DNA of 64,000 bases from Mycolicibacterium wolinskyi (GTDB lineage Bacteria; Actinomycetota; Actinomycetes; Mycobacteriales; Mycobacteriaceae), in assembly GCF_002101965.1 (NCBI RefSeq), contig NZ_LQQA01000010.1:62001-126000 (forward strand), in the 5' to 3' direction. Positions 49,635 through 57,938 of this stretch are shown piece after piece. Below the pieces are notes generated by a model. The model was not told the DNA's origin, did not search any database, and saw nothing but the letters and a program-made list of their open reading frames with translations. The position numbers were made by a program, and so were the translations under genes. The first letter of the stretch is position 1, and each line of letters starts with the position of its first letter.

Positions 49635-50852
49635 ATGCCTGAAGCCGTCATCGTCGCCACTGCCCGCTCGCCGATCGGCCGGGCCAACAAGGGATCGCTC
49701 GTCGATATGCGGCCCGACGACCTCGCCGCCCAGATGGTCAAGGCCGTGCTGGACAAGGTGCCCGCGCTGGATCCACGCGATATCGACGACCTCATCATGG
49801 GCTGCGGTCAGCCCGGCGGCGAGTCCGGATTCAACATCGGCCGTGCCGTCGCGGTGCAGCTGGGCTATGACTTCCTGCCCGGCACCACCGTCAACCGTTA
49901 CTGTTCGTCGTCGCTGCAGACCACCCGCATGGCGTTCCACGCGATCAAGGCCGGTGAGGGCCACGCGTTCATCTCGGCCGGCGTCGAGACCGTGTCGCGA
50001 TTCGCCAAGGGCAACGCCGACGGCTGGCCCGACACCAAGAACCCGGTGTACGCCGACGCCATGGCGCGCTCGGATCAGGCCGCGGCGGGCGCCGAGGAGT
50101 GGCACGATCCCCGCGAGGACGGCCTCATCCCCGACGTCTACATCGCCATGGGCCAGACCGCCGAGAACGTCGCCCTGCACACCGGCATCAGCCGCGAGGA
50201 TCAGGACCACTGGGGCGTGCGGTCACAGAACCGCGCCGAGGAGGCCATCAACAACGGCTTCTTCGAGCGCGAGATCGTTCCCGTGACGCTGCCCGACGGC
50301 ACGGTCGTGTCGAAGGACGACGGCCCGCGTGCCGGCACGAGCTACGAGAAGATCAGCCAGCTCAAGCCGGTGTTCCGGCCCAACGGCACAGTGACCGCGG
50401 GCAATGCATGCCCGCTCAACGACGGCGCCGCCGCGCTCGTCGTGATGAGCGACGAGCGGGCCCGCGATCTCGGCCTCACCCCGCTCGCGCGCATCGTCTC
50501 GACCGGTGTCTCGGGCCTGTCCCCCGAGATCATGGGCCTCGGCCCGATCGAAGCCGTCAAGAAGGCGCTTGCCAACGCCGGCATGACAATTGGCGACATC
50601 GACCTGTACGAGATCAACGAGGCGTTCGCGGTCCAGGTGCTCGGCTCGGCCCGCGCACTCGGCATGGACGAGGACAAGCTCAATGTGTCCGGTGGCGCCA
50701 TCGCCCTCGGCCACCCCTTCGGCATGACCGGGGCCCGCATCACCGCCACGCTCCTCAACAACCTCCAGACCTACGACAAGACCTTCGGCATCGAGACCAT
50801 GTGTGTCGGTGGCGGCCAGGGTATGGCGATGGTTGTGGAGCGCTTGAGCTAG
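49635..50852 (+). CDS. fadA3: Acetyl-CoA acetyltransferase (thiolase)
   Basis: A 405-residue thiolase corresponding to Rv1074c. The acyl-accepting Cys90 lies in NRYCSSSLQT, the C-terminal motifs are GHPFGMTGAR (His) and CVGGGQGMAM (second Cys). It catalyses the thiolytic or condensing step on beta-ketoacyl-CoA. TAGGAG lies upstream of the ATG. It is near echA9/echA8, another beta-oxidation pair 2 kb away. A hairpin element follows its stop. Confidence 0.94.
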   Translation: MPEAVIVATARSPIGRANKGSLVDMRPDDLAAQMVKAVLDKVPALDPRDIDDLIMGCGQPGGESGFNIGRAVAVQLGYDFLPGTTVNRYCSSSLQTTRMAFHAIKAGEGHAFISAGVETVSRFAKGNADGWPDTKNPVYADAMARSDQAAAGAEEWHDPREDGLIPDVYIAMGQTAENVALHTGISREDQDHWGVRSQNRAEEAINNGFFEREIVPVTLPDGTVVSKDDGPRAGTSYEKISQLKPVFRPNGTVTAGNACPLNDGAAALVVMSDERARDLGLTPLARIVSTGVSGLSPEIMGLGPIEAVKKALANAGMTIGDIDLYEINEAFAVQVLGSARALGMDEDKLNVSGGAIALGHPFGMTGARITATLLNNLQTYDKTFGIETMCVGGGQGMAMVVERLS

Positions 50853-50864
50853 TTTTCGTTTCGT

Positions 50865-50920
50865 CGAGTCTGCGTACAGATCGCGTTTTCACGAGATTTT
50901 GCGATCTGTGCGCAGACTCG
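50865..50920. repeat. Hairpin element A flanking the DUF559 gene (20-16-20)
   Basis: CGAGTCTGCGTACAGATCGC (50865-50884) and its complement with one mismatch (50901-50920) enclose a 16-nt spacer. The fadA3 stop is 12 nt to the left. The DUF559 stop at 50889 lies in the spacer, so the right arm encodes the last residues of that protein (ASLRTDRKIS). It could terminate both convergent genes. The same arms and spacer length recur at 51848-51903. Confidence 0.9.
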
Positions 50921-51755
50921 CCGCCCACGCCCGCGCGAGCCGTTGGAGAACCTCGCCCGTGCTGTGGCGCTTCGTCACTCGGACCCGGGTCCAGCCGAGG
51001 GCTTCGAGGTCCTCTGAGCGAATGATGTCGTACGCGAACTGTTTCGGGTCTACGCGGTGTTGCTCACCGTCGTACTCGACCGCGAGCTTGTGCGCTTTCC
51101 AGCCCAAGTCGAGGTAGTACCGTCGGCGTCGGTCCGGGCTACGCACCGGTATCTGGGTTGCCGGACGTGGATATCCGGCTCGAATCACCAAAAGCCGCAG
51201 CCATGTTTCCTTTGGTGATTGAGCGCCCGCATCATAGAGGTCGAGCGCCATCGACAGCTGCCGAATACCGCGGGCACCCGGATACCTGCGCGCGATGGCG
51301 ATCACCTCGTCCGGCTTGAAATTCGTGGCGTTACCCAGAGCATCGAGCCTGGCCACCGCGTCATCGAGCCGGCCTCGACGGCCGATGTCAAAAGCCGTGC
51401 GCTCCGCCGAGGTGACCGGCAGACCACAGCGCAACGTGCGTTCGTCGTCGGCGAGCAGAACGTCGTATGTGCGCAATCCCTTCGGCGGGCGAGCATTTGA
51501 CCACAGCAGCTCGATCGGCGACGACTCGTCGACCCACTCCGCACCGTGCAGTCCGGACGCGCTGAGCCCGGCGATCACCCCTTGCCGTCGTGACCACAGC
51601 CAGGCCGCCCGCGCACGGTCGACGAGCTCCAATCTGACGTCATTCGGAACGTAAACGTTCGGAAACACCGCGCTGTACTGCGAGCGCAATTGGTGTTTCT
51701 TCACGACGCCGGCCTGCACGGCTTCGCTGCCGATGAACGGCCAGTCGAGATTCAT
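50889..51755 (-). CDS. DUF559 (Vsr/PD-(D/E)XK-like) protein with AbiEi-like N-terminus
   Basis: A 288-residue protein in two parts. Residues 1-100 resemble the winged-helix start of AbiEi-type antitoxin proteins (HQLRSQYSAVFPNVYVPN, VIAGLSASGLHG). Residues from about 185 form a DUF559 domain of the very-short-patch endonuclease-like fold, with YYLDLGW and LAVEYDGEQH giving the Asp and Glu-x-Asp acidic residues. The family is abundant in mycobacteria and its role is unknown; a nuclease is likely by fold. It is enclosed by two copies of one hairpin element (A and B), and its C-terminus is encoded by element A. Confidence 0.8.
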   Translation of the reverse strand: MNLDWPFIGSEAVQAGVVKKHQLRSQYSAVFPNVYVPNDVRLELVDRARAAWLWSRRQGVIAGLSASGLHGAEWVDESSPIELLWSNARPPKGLRTYDVLLADDERTLRCGLPVTSAERTAFDIGRRGRLDDAVARLDALGNATNFKPDEVIAIARRYPGARGIRQLSMALDLYDAGAQSPKETWLRLLVIRAGYPRPATQIPVRSPDRRRRYYLDLGWKAHKLAVEYDGEQHRVDPKQFAYDIIRSEDLEALGWTRVRVTKRHSTGEVLQRLARAWAASLRTDRKIS

Positions 51756-51847
51756 GCCGCGAGCGTCTCGGTCCGCGCCGACAAGCCACCCAGCGAAAGC
51801 AGCACTGCGACGAAGGCTGTGGACGAATCACGGCTTGTGGATGGCAC

Positions 51848-51903
51848 CGAGTCTGCGCTGAGATCGCGAATCCGCCGGAAATAGCGATCTGTGCGCAGTC
51901 TCG
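51848..51903. repeat. Hairpin element B flanking the DUF559 gene (20-16-20)
   Basis: Arms 51848-51867 and 51884-51903 with a 16-nt spacer. Relative to the consensus CGAGTCTGCGCACAGATCGC, the left arm differs at two positions and the right arm at one. It lies 93 bp upstream of the DUF559 start. Same arm length, spacer length and sequence as element A, 983 bp away. Confidence 0.9.
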
Positions 51904-51918
51904 GCACTCAACCCATAT

Positions 51919-51949
51919 GAAAAAGGCGCCCGCAATCGCGGACGCCTTT
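51919..51949 (-). terminator. Intrinsic terminator after the Bax-inhibitor-like gene
   Basis: On the minus strand AAAGGCGTCCGC pairs with GCGGGCGCCTTT (one G-U pair) around a 4-nt loop and runs into TTTTT, a textbook rho-independent terminator 16 nt after the stop at 51965. Confidence 0.85.
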
Positions 51950-51964
51950 CTCGGGGTAGGGCTG

Positions 51965-52807
51965 CTAGTCGTTGTTGAAGTAAGACAGCAGCCGCAGGAT
52001 CTCGATGTACAGCCACACCAGGGTGACGGTCAGGCCGAGGGCGATGCCCCACGCAGCCTTCTCCGGCGCACCGGCACGGATCATCTGGTCAGCGGCATCG
52101 AAGTCGAGCAGGAAGCTGAACGCTGCCAGGCCGATGCAGACGAGCGAGAAGATGATCGCGATCGGGCCACCGTCGCGCAGCGGGCCCGCGCCATCGGTGA
52201 ACAGCGCGTACACGAAGTTGCCGAGGGCGAGGACGACGACGCCGATCATGGCGGCGATCAGCATGCGGGTGAACTTAGGCGTCACGCGGATGGCGCCGGT
52301 CTTGTAGACGACGAGCATGCCGAAGAACACGCCGAAGGTGCCGAGGACGGCCTGGCTGATCAGCCCGCCCGCGCTGGCGCCCTGGATGTTGAAGGTGAGC
52401 AGGAACGACACCGCACCGAGGAACAGGCCCTCAAGAGCGGCGTAGGTCAGCACGATCGCCGGGTTGTCCTGCTTGCGGCCGAAGGTCGCGATCAGGACGA
52501 GGACGAGGCCGCCGATGCCACCGATCAGGGTGAACGGCGCGGCCAGCGCCATGTTGCCGGACACCAGGAAGTAGGAGACGACGGCGACGATCGACAGCAC
52601 GCCCAGCGTGACGCCGGTCTTGGTGACGACGTCGTCGATGGTCAGCGGCCGCGACACGCCCGTCTGCTGCTGGTCGAGGTACTCAGGTGCATACTGCTGT
52701 GCGTGCACCTGCTGCGCACCGAAGCCGGCGGCTCCGGTACCGAATTGTGCGTATCCGCCCTGCGTCTTCGGCAGGCTGCGGAATACCGGGTTGCTGGTCT
52801 CGCGCAC
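51965..52807 (-). CDS. Bax inhibitor-1/YccA-family membrane protein
   Basis: A 280-residue membrane protein corresponding to Rv1072. A 60-residue Gln/Tyr-rich cytoplasmic head is followed by seven hydrophobic helices (LGVLSIVAVVSYFLVSG, LAAPFTLIGGIGGLVLVLIATFG, AIVLTYAALEGLFLGAVSFLL and others) and a C-terminal helix ending WLYIEILRLLSYFNND, typical of Bax1-I proteins. The acidic pair in the last helices fits a pH-sensitive Ca2+ leak. GTG start with GAGAGGAA upstream. Ends at a U-tract terminator. Confidence 0.92.
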   Translation of the reverse strand: MRETSNPVFRSLPKTQGGYAQFGTGAAGFGAQQVHAQQYAPEYLDQQQTGVSRPLTIDDVVTKTGVTLGVLSIVAVVSYFLVSGNMALAAPFTLIGGIGGLVLVLIATFGRKQDNPAIVLTYAALEGLFLGAVSFLLTFNIQGASAGGLISQAVLGTFGVFFGMLVVYKTGAIRVTPKFTRMLIAAMIGVVVLALGNFVYALFTDGAGPLRDGGPIAIIFSLVCIGLAAFSFLLDFDAADQMIRAGAPEKAAWGIALGLTVTLVWLYIEILRLLSYFNND

Positions 52808-52969
52808 CGTCGGGTTCCTCTCTTATGAGACGTGTTCGGTTAAGAACTACGGGTTCAACGATCAATGATCCCGAGCGGTTCCCGTCGACGCCAGATATCT
52901 CTCAGGAAACTTCCAGGTTTGATCTTGAGGCAAACCCTACCCGGCGCGCGCGACCGGTGGGCATCGAAC

Positions 52970-52975
52970 TAGATT
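52970..52975 (+). promoter_or_regulatory. -10 hexamer TAGATT of the echA9-echA8 operon
   Basis: TAGATT fits TANNNT and ends 7 nt before the GTG start at 52983. No ribosome site lies between, so a leaderless message is expected. Confidence 0.6.
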
Positions 52976-52982
52976 GCAAACC

Positions 52983-54032
52983 GTGACAGAAAACGAGGAC
53001 ATCCTAGTAAATGTCCGCAACGGCGTCGGCATCCTCACGCTGAATCGTCCCAAGGCGATCAACTCCCTCAACGAGGTCATGGTCGCCGGCATCGCCGAGG
53101 CGCTCGACGCCTGGGAGGACGACGACTCGGTGCACACCGTGCTGCTGACGGGCGCCGGTGAACGCGGCCTGTGCGCCGGCGGCGACGTCGTGGCGATCTA
53201 CCACAGCGCGAAGGCGGGCGGCGCCGACGCACGTCGGTTCTGGTACGACGAATATCTCCTCAACTCGCGGATCGGGAAATACCCCAAGCCGTATGTCGCA
53301 CTCATGGACGGCATCGTGATGGGCGGCGGCGTCGGCGTGGCCGCACATGGCAGCGTGCGCGTCGCGACCGACACGACCAAGATGGCGATGCCCGAGGTCG
53401 GTATCGGGTTCATTCCCGACGTCGGCGGCACGTACCTGCTGTCGCGCGCACCCGGCGCGCTCGGCCTGCACGCCGCGCTCACGGGTGCGCCGTTCTCGGG
53501 CGCCGACGCGATCGCGATGGGCTTCGCCGATCACTTTGTGCCCCACGACAAACTCGCCGACTTCACCGAGGCCATCGTCGACGAGGGTGTCGATAAGGCA
53601 CTCGCGGCCTACGCCGTCGAACCGCCACCCAGCCCGCTACTCGCACAACGCGAGTGGATCGACGACTGCTACTCCGGCGACACGGTCGGTGACATCGTGG
53701 CTGCGCTGCAGAACCACGAAGCGGACCCCGCCAATGACGCGGCCAACCTGATCGCGACCCGCTCCCCCGTATCTCTCGCCGTGACGCTCGAAGCCGTGCG
53801 CCGCGCCGCGAAACTCGACACGCTCGAGGATGTGCTGCGCCAGGAGTACCGGACGTCGTGCGCGTCGCTGCGTTCCCATGACCTGGTCGAGGGCATTCGC
53901 GCCCAATTGGTCGACAAGGACCGGAATCCGAAGTGGTCGCCTTCGTCGATCGCAGAGGTGACCCAGGCCGATGTCGACGCATACTTCGTTCCGGCAGATC
54001 CCGACCTGACGTTCGAGGAGGAGAAGAAATGA
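52983..54032 (+). CDS. echA9: Enoyl-CoA hydratase/3-hydroxyisobutyryl-CoA hydrolase-like EchA9
   Basis: A 349-residue crotonase-fold protein corresponding to Rv1071c. It keeps [11 protein letters not shown] and [11 protein letters not shown] oxyanion loops and [20 protein letters not shown]; the length of 345-350 and the extra C-terminal helices resemble 3-hydroxyisobutyryl-CoA hydrolases, so valine catabolism is as likely as beta-oxidation. The GTG at 52983 is favoured over an in-frame TTG 9 bp upstream because of the -10 position. It overlaps echA8 by 4 bp (ATGA). Confidence 0.93.
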   Translation: MTENEDILVNVRNGVGILTLNRPKAINSLNEVMVAGIAEALDAWEDDDSVHTVLLTGAGERGLCAGGDVVAIYHSAKAGGADARRFWYDEYLLNSRIGKYPKPYVALMDGIVMGGGVGVAAHGSVRVATDTTKMAMPEVGIGFIPDVGGTYLLSRAPGALGLHAALTGAPFSGADAIAMGFADHFVPHDKLADFTEAIVDEGVDKALAAYAVEPPPSPLLAQREWIDDCYSGDTVGDIVAALQNHEADPANDAANLIATRSPVSLAVTLEAVRRAAKLDTLEDVLRQEYRTSCASLRSHDLVEGIRAQLVDKDRNPKWSPSSIAEVTQADVDAYFVPADPDLTFEEEKK

Positions 54033-54805
54033 GCGACTTCGAGACAATCCTGGTCACCCGCACCGGCCGGGTCGCCACCATCACGCTGAACCGGCCCAAG
54101 GCGCTCAACGCCCTCAACAGCCAGGTGATGACCGAAGTCACCACGGCCGCAGCCGAACTCGACAAGGATCCGGGCGTCGGCGCGATCATCGTCACGGGCA
54201 ACGAGAAGGCCTTCGCCGCGGGAGCGGACATCAAGGAGATGGCCGAGCTGTCCTTCGCCGACGTCTACTCGGCCGACTTCTTCGAGCTGTGGTCGAAGTT
54301 CGCCGCGACCCGCACCCCCACGATCGCCGCGGTCGCCGGGTACGCACTCGGTGGCGGCTGCGAGCTCGCGATGATGTGCGACATCCTGATCGCCGCCGAC
54401 ACCGCGAAGTTCGGCCAGCCCGAGATCAAGCTCGGTGTCCTGCCCGGCATGGGCGGCTCACAGCGCCTCACCCGTGCCATCGGCAAGGCCAAGGCCATGG
54501 ACTTGATCCTGACCGGGCGCACCATCGACGCCACCGAAGCCGAGCGCGCCGGTCTGGTGTCACGCTTGGTTCCTGCGGACTCGCTGATCGATGAGGCGCT
54601 CGCCGTCGCCGAAACCATCGCCGGGATGTCGCTTTCGGCCTCGCGGATGGCCAAGGAGGCGGTCAATCGCGCGTTCGAATCGAGCCTTACCGAGGGCCTG
54701 CTCTACGAGCGCAGGCTGTTCCACTCGGCGTTTGCCACTGCCGATCAGAAAGAAGGCATGGCCGCGTTCACCGAGAAGCGCGCCGCCAACTTCACCCATC
54801 GCTAA
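54029..54805 (+). CDS. echA8: Enoyl-CoA hydratase EchA8
   Basis: A 258-residue short-chain enoyl-CoA hydratase corresponding to Rv1070c. The oxyanion residues lie in [11 protein letters not shown] and [11 protein letters not shown]; the catalytic Glu pair in CELA and [13 protein letters not shown]. It hydrates trans-2-enoyl-CoA in beta-oxidation. Start coupled to echA9 through ATGA after GAGGAGGAGAAG. The membrane hydrolase gene follows 9 bp downstream. Confidence 0.96.
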   Translation: MSDFETILVTRTGRVATITLNRPKALNALNSQVMTEVTTAAAELDKDPGVGAIIVTGNEKAFAAGADIKEMAELSFADVYSADFFELWSKFAATRTPTIAAVAGYALGGGCELAMMCDILIAADTAKFGQPEIKLGVLPGMGGSQRLTRAIGKAKAMDLILTGRTIDATEAERAGLVSRLVPADSLIDEALAVAETIAGMSLSASRMAKEAVNRAFESSLTEGLLYERRLFHSAFATADQKEGMAAFTEKRAANFTHR

Positions 54806-54814
54806 AGTCGACGG

Positions 54815-56527
54815 GTGACCGCCGGGGAAAGCACTGCAGACACTGCCGAAATCTCCGAGGACGAGGCGACACCCGCACCTGCCGAAAAGCCGATGTGGTG
54901 GGTGCGCCATTACACGTTCTTCGGCACCGCGGTGGGCTTGGTATTCATCTGGTTGTCGTTGACTCCGTCGCTGCTGCCGCGCGGTCCGCTGTTCCAGGGA
55001 CTGGTCAGCGGCGGCGCCGGGGCGATCGGCTACGGGCTCGGCGTGTTCGGCGTGTGGTTGGTGCGGTACATGCGCTCGGCCGAGACCAGCCCCAAAGCGC
55101 CGAGGTGGGCGTGGGTGGCTCTCGTCGTGGTCGGGATGATCGGCCAGATCCTGATGATCATCTGGTTCCACGTGTGGCAGGACGACGTCCGCGACCTCAT
55201 GGGAGTGCCCCGCCTCGGGTTCTGGGATCACCCGCTGACGGCCGTGCTGTCGATCGTGGTGTTGTTCGTGCTGGTCGAGATCGGCCAGCTGATCGGCAAG
55301 CTCGTGCGTTTCCTCGACCAGAAGCTGGATCGTTTTCTGCCGCCCCGCGTTTCGGCCGTGGTCGTGGTGGCACTGCTGCTCGCCTTGTCCATCGCACTCC
55401 TCAACGGCGTGGTGGTACGCGTCGCGATGGACACCATCAACAAGACCTTCGCCGCCATCAACGACGAGACCGACCCGGATTTCGCGGCACCGAATTCGGT
55501 GCTGCGGTCCGGTGGCCCGCAATCGCTCACGAGCTGGGAATCGCTGGGCCATCAAGGCCGTGTCTTCGTCTCCGGCGGTCCCAGCGTCGAGCAGATCTCG
55601 CGATTCAACGGAACTCCCGCCGTCGAACCCATCCGGGCTTACGCGGGCCTGCATTCCGCTGACGGCATCCAGGCCACCGCGGCTCTCGCGGCGCGGGAGT
55701 TGCAGCGTATGGGTGGCCTGGATCGTGCGGTGATCGCGGTCGCGACGACCACGGGAACCGGCTGGATCAACGAGGCCGAAGCCTCGGCTCTGGAGTACAT
55801 GTACAACGGCGACACCGCGATCGTGTCGATGCAGTACTCGTTCCTGCCGAGCTGGCTGTCGTTCCTCGTCGACCAGGAGAACGCCCGCCAGGCCGGCCAG
55901 GCGCTGTTCGAGGCGATCGACGCGCTCGTGCGTGAACTGCCCGAGGACCGCCGACCCAAGCTCGTGGTGTTCGGCGAGAGTCTCGGCTCATTCGGTGGCG
56001 AGGCCCCGTTCCTGGCGCTCAACAACCTCATCGCCCGCACCGACGGTGCCCTGTTCTCGGGCCCGACGTTCAAGAACACGATCTGGACCACCCTCACCCG
56101 TGAGCGCGATGCCGGATCACCCGAGTGGTTGCCGATCTACGACAACGGCGAGAACGTGCGTTTCAGCGCCGAGGCCCAGAACCTGGACCGCCCCGACAAG
56201 CCGTGGGGCAACCCGCGTGTGGTGTATCTGCAGCACGCGTCCGATCCGATCTCGTGGTGGACGCCGGATCTGCTGTTCTCCAAACCGGATTGGCTGCGCG
56301 AACCCCGCGGTTATGACGTGTCACCCCGCATGGAGTGGATTCCGGTGGTGACGTTCCTGCAGGTGTCGGCCGACATGGCGGTTGCGGTCGAGGTGCCCGA
56401 CGGCCACGGCCACGTCTTCGTCAAGGATGTCGCCAACGCGTGGGCGGCGATCATGCAGCCGCCCGGCTGGACGCCGGAGAAAACCGAAAAGCTGCGGCCG
56501 TTGCTGACCAGTAACGAAAATGCTTGA
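54815..56527 (+). CDS. Membrane-embedded alpha/beta hydrolase (Rv1069c-like)
   Basis: A 570-residue protein. An acidic 25-residue head is followed by four membrane helices between about 35 and 205 (FFGTAVGLVFIWLSLTPSLL, WVALVVVGMIGQILMIIW, LTAVLSIVVLFVLVEIGQLI, AVVVVALLLALSIALLNGVVV), then a soluble alpha/beta hydrolase domain with the nucleophile elbow VFGESLGSFGG and a late ELHGH-type His (PDGHGHVFVKDV). Presumed membrane lipid hydrolase; not characterised. Gene starts GTG 9 bp after echA8, so it is the third gene of that operon. Confidence 0.88.
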   Translation: MTAGESTADTAEISEDEATPAPAEKPMWWVRHYTFFGTAVGLVFIWLSLTPSLLPRGPLFQGLVSGGAGAIGYGLGVFGVWLVRYMRSAETSPKAPRWAWVALVVVGMIGQILMIIWFHVWQDDVRDLMGVPRLGFWDHPLTAVLSIVVLFVLVEIGQLIGKLVRFLDQKLDRFLPPRVSAVVVVALLLALSIALLNGVVVRVAMDTINKTFAAINDETDPDFAAPNSVLRSGGPQSLTSWESLGHQGRVFVSGGPSVEQISRFNGTPAVEPIRAYAGLHSADGIQATAALAARELQRMGGLDRAVIAVATTTGTGWINEAEASALEYMYNGDTAIVSMQYSFLPSWLSFLVDQENARQAGQALFEAIDALVRELPEDRRPKLVVFGESLGSFGGEAPFLALNNLIARTDGALFSGPTFKNTIWTTLTRERDAGSPEWLPIYDNGENVRFSAEAQNLDRPDKPWGNPRVVYLQHASDPISWWTPDLLFSKPDWLREPRGYDVSPRMEWIPVVTFLQVSADMAVAVEVPDGHGHVFVKDVANAWAAIMQPPGWTPEKTEKLRPLLTSNENA

Positions 56528-56566
56528 GCGCTCGGTGTTTCGGGGCCGGGGGTGGCCACTGGCGGT

Positions 56567-56859
56567 CTGCCCGGCTATTAGCGACAAAGTCGCGGAAAGC
56601 ACCCCTTGGGCCACATCAGGCACGTAGGCCCCAGACCGGTAGTCACACCGGCACCTCTGACGACGTTGGCCACGATCGTCACAGGTTTTGGGCTGTCCAC
56701 CTATCAGCGACAAAGTCGCTGACAAGCGGGCAGCCCGAAAACCGTTGCCAGAGTTGCCAATGCGCTCATTGCGGCCGCTGGGATTCCAGGCGTGTTGCGC
56801 CAGCTATCGCTGGGACCCGTGTGGCGATTTCCGCGACAAAGTCGCGCATAGGCGGGCAG
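56567..56859. repeat. Three in-register palindromic repeats (CTGCCCG-N7-GCGAC-N3-GTCGC)
   Basis: GCGACAAAGTCGC occurs at 56581-56593, 56706-56718 and 56833-56845. Each copy has CTGCCCG exactly 7 nt outside the palindrome: upstream of it in copy 1 (56567-56573), and on the complementary strand downstream of it in copies 2 (56726-56732) and 3 (56853-56859). Copy 1 is therefore inverted relative to the others. Centres are 125 and 127 bp apart. The cluster fills the 386-bp gap between two convergent genes, so it is not a promoter array. Confidence 0.9.
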
Positions 56860-56913
56860 GAAGGCACCCATGCTCAGATCCGCCGGCGCGCCACGCGACC
56901 GCGAAACCGCCCG

Positions 56914-57282
56914 TCACACCTGACCGCTGGCGACCAGCGCGTGATATCCGCCGATGACGTCGGTGGCCCGGTGCAGGCCCAGGTCCAACAGCGACGCCGC
57001 GGCCAGGCTCGACGTGTAGCCCTCCGAGCACAGGATCACCCAGTACACATCGTCGTCGACCGCCTGCGGGATCCGCGCATCAGACGTCGGATCACACCGC
57101 CACTCCAGGACATTGCGTTCGATCACCAGCGCGCCGTCGACCTCCCCTTCGCGGGCACGCTGCGCGGCGGGGCGGATGTCGACCAGCACGGCCCCGTCCG
57201 CAAGCGCGGCGGGCACGTCTGCCGCGGGCAGGCGGTCCAGGCGGGCACGCGCCGCCTCGAGCACTGCGTCGATACGGCTCAT
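56914..57282 (-). CDS. Rhodanese-like domain protein
   Basis: A 122-residue single rhodanese domain with the active-site Cys in ILCSEGYTSS, preceded by GAVLVDIRPAAQRAREGEVDGALVIE, cut here as VDIRP and REGEVDGA, the standard CH2 motifs. Such proteins move sulfane sulfur. GGAGGG lies 6 nt before the ATG at 57282, preferred to the ATG at 57288 that abuts the ribosome site. It starts as the cysteine dioxygenase gene stops (57285), so the two are translationally coupled in cysteine sulfur metabolism. Confidence 0.9.
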   Translation of the reverse strand: MSRIDAVLEAARARLDRLPAADVPAALADGAVLVDIRPAAQRAREGEVDGALVIERNVLEWRCDPTSDARIPQAVDDDVYWVILCSEGYTSSLAAASLLDLGLHRATDVIGGYHALVASGQV

Positions 57283-57284
57283 CG

Positions 57285-57818
57285 TCATCCCTCCGGCGCG
57301 TCGGTGAGTTCAGTGCGGCTGCGCCGCAGGGTCTTTCGCGATGTCACCTCGTAGTACGACATCGCGGTCAACGGTGGTGAATAGGCGTGGACGCTCAGCG
57401 TCGGACCGCTGACCGGGCCAGGTGCCCGCACGACGTCGTGCACCCAGCCCAGCGGGAACGCCGCCTGACTTCCGGCGGACAACTGCCTGCGCTTCAACCC
57501 CTCACCGTCCCAGCGGGTTTCGGTCAATGTGCCGGAAACCACGGTCAACGCACCGAGCGAGCCGCCGTGATCGTGCAACTCGGTGGACCGGTCGGGCACC
57601 CAGCTGATCAGCCAGACATCGAGCTCGTCGTTACCGACGAGCCGGGTGTACCAACGTTCGTCCTCGGGCAGCCCGCGCAGCATCCGGTCGTAACGACCGG
57701 ACAGCACGTCGTCGGCCGCGCGGTCGGTGGTGTTCAACAGATCGGGCAACCGCAGCCGGGTGGGCGCGGACACGGCGGGGACAAAACTGGGCGCAACCGT
57801 AGGAACGGTGGAAAGCAT
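57285..57818 (-). CDS. Cysteine dioxygenase-family cupin
   Basis: A 177-residue cupin of cysteine dioxygenase type I, oxidising cysteine to cysteine sulfinate with Fe(II) and O2. The HxH iron motif lies in TELHDHGGSLGALTVVSG and the third His in PLGWVHDV. The ATG at 57818 with GGAG eight nt upstream decides the start over a much longer open frame. Coupled to the rhodanese gene. Thiol dioxygenases with other substrates look similar, so the exact thiol is not certain. Confidence 0.88.
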   Translation of the reverse strand: MLSTVPTVAPSFVPAVSAPTRLRLPDLLNTTDRAADDVLSGRYDRMLRGLPEDERWYTRLVGNDELDVWLISWVPDRSTELHDHGGSLGALTVVSGTLTETRWDGEGLKRRQLSAGSQAAFPLGWVHDVVRAPGPVSGPTLSVHAYSPPLTAMSYYEVTSRKTLRRSRTELTDAPEG

Positions 57819-57938
57819 GGAAGGACTCCAGGAATGACGGGTGGAAAGGGAGGTCGGTCGGTGCTCTACCGAGCCCGACAACACTCCTGATATCCGGTCC
57901 TTTCCGTCACGGCCGCCAGTGTTGCATAGATTGGCGGC
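57819..57938. promoter_or_regulatory. Divergent promoter of cysteine dioxygenase and lpqV
   Basis: TAGATT (57927-57932) ends 6 nt before the lpqV ATG and marks a leaderless plus-strand promoter. On the cysteine dioxygenase side a GTCGG...CCGAC-type hairpin (about 57850-57880) lies in the leader. It does not match a known SAM or cobalamin riboswitch as far as I can judge. Confidence 0.45.

Noticed and set aside
56567..56859. Possible CRISPR-like array
   Set aside because: Only three units, mixed orientation, about 126-bp spacing, palindromic core and no cas genes.
56524..57354. 276-codon plus-strand frame across the palindrome cluster
   Set aside because: It runs through non-coding repeats and antisense to the rhodanese gene.
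57819..57938. Riboswitch upstream of the cysteine dioxygenase gene
   Set aside because: A small hairpin is possible, but I cannot fit it to SAM, cobalamin or other known classes.
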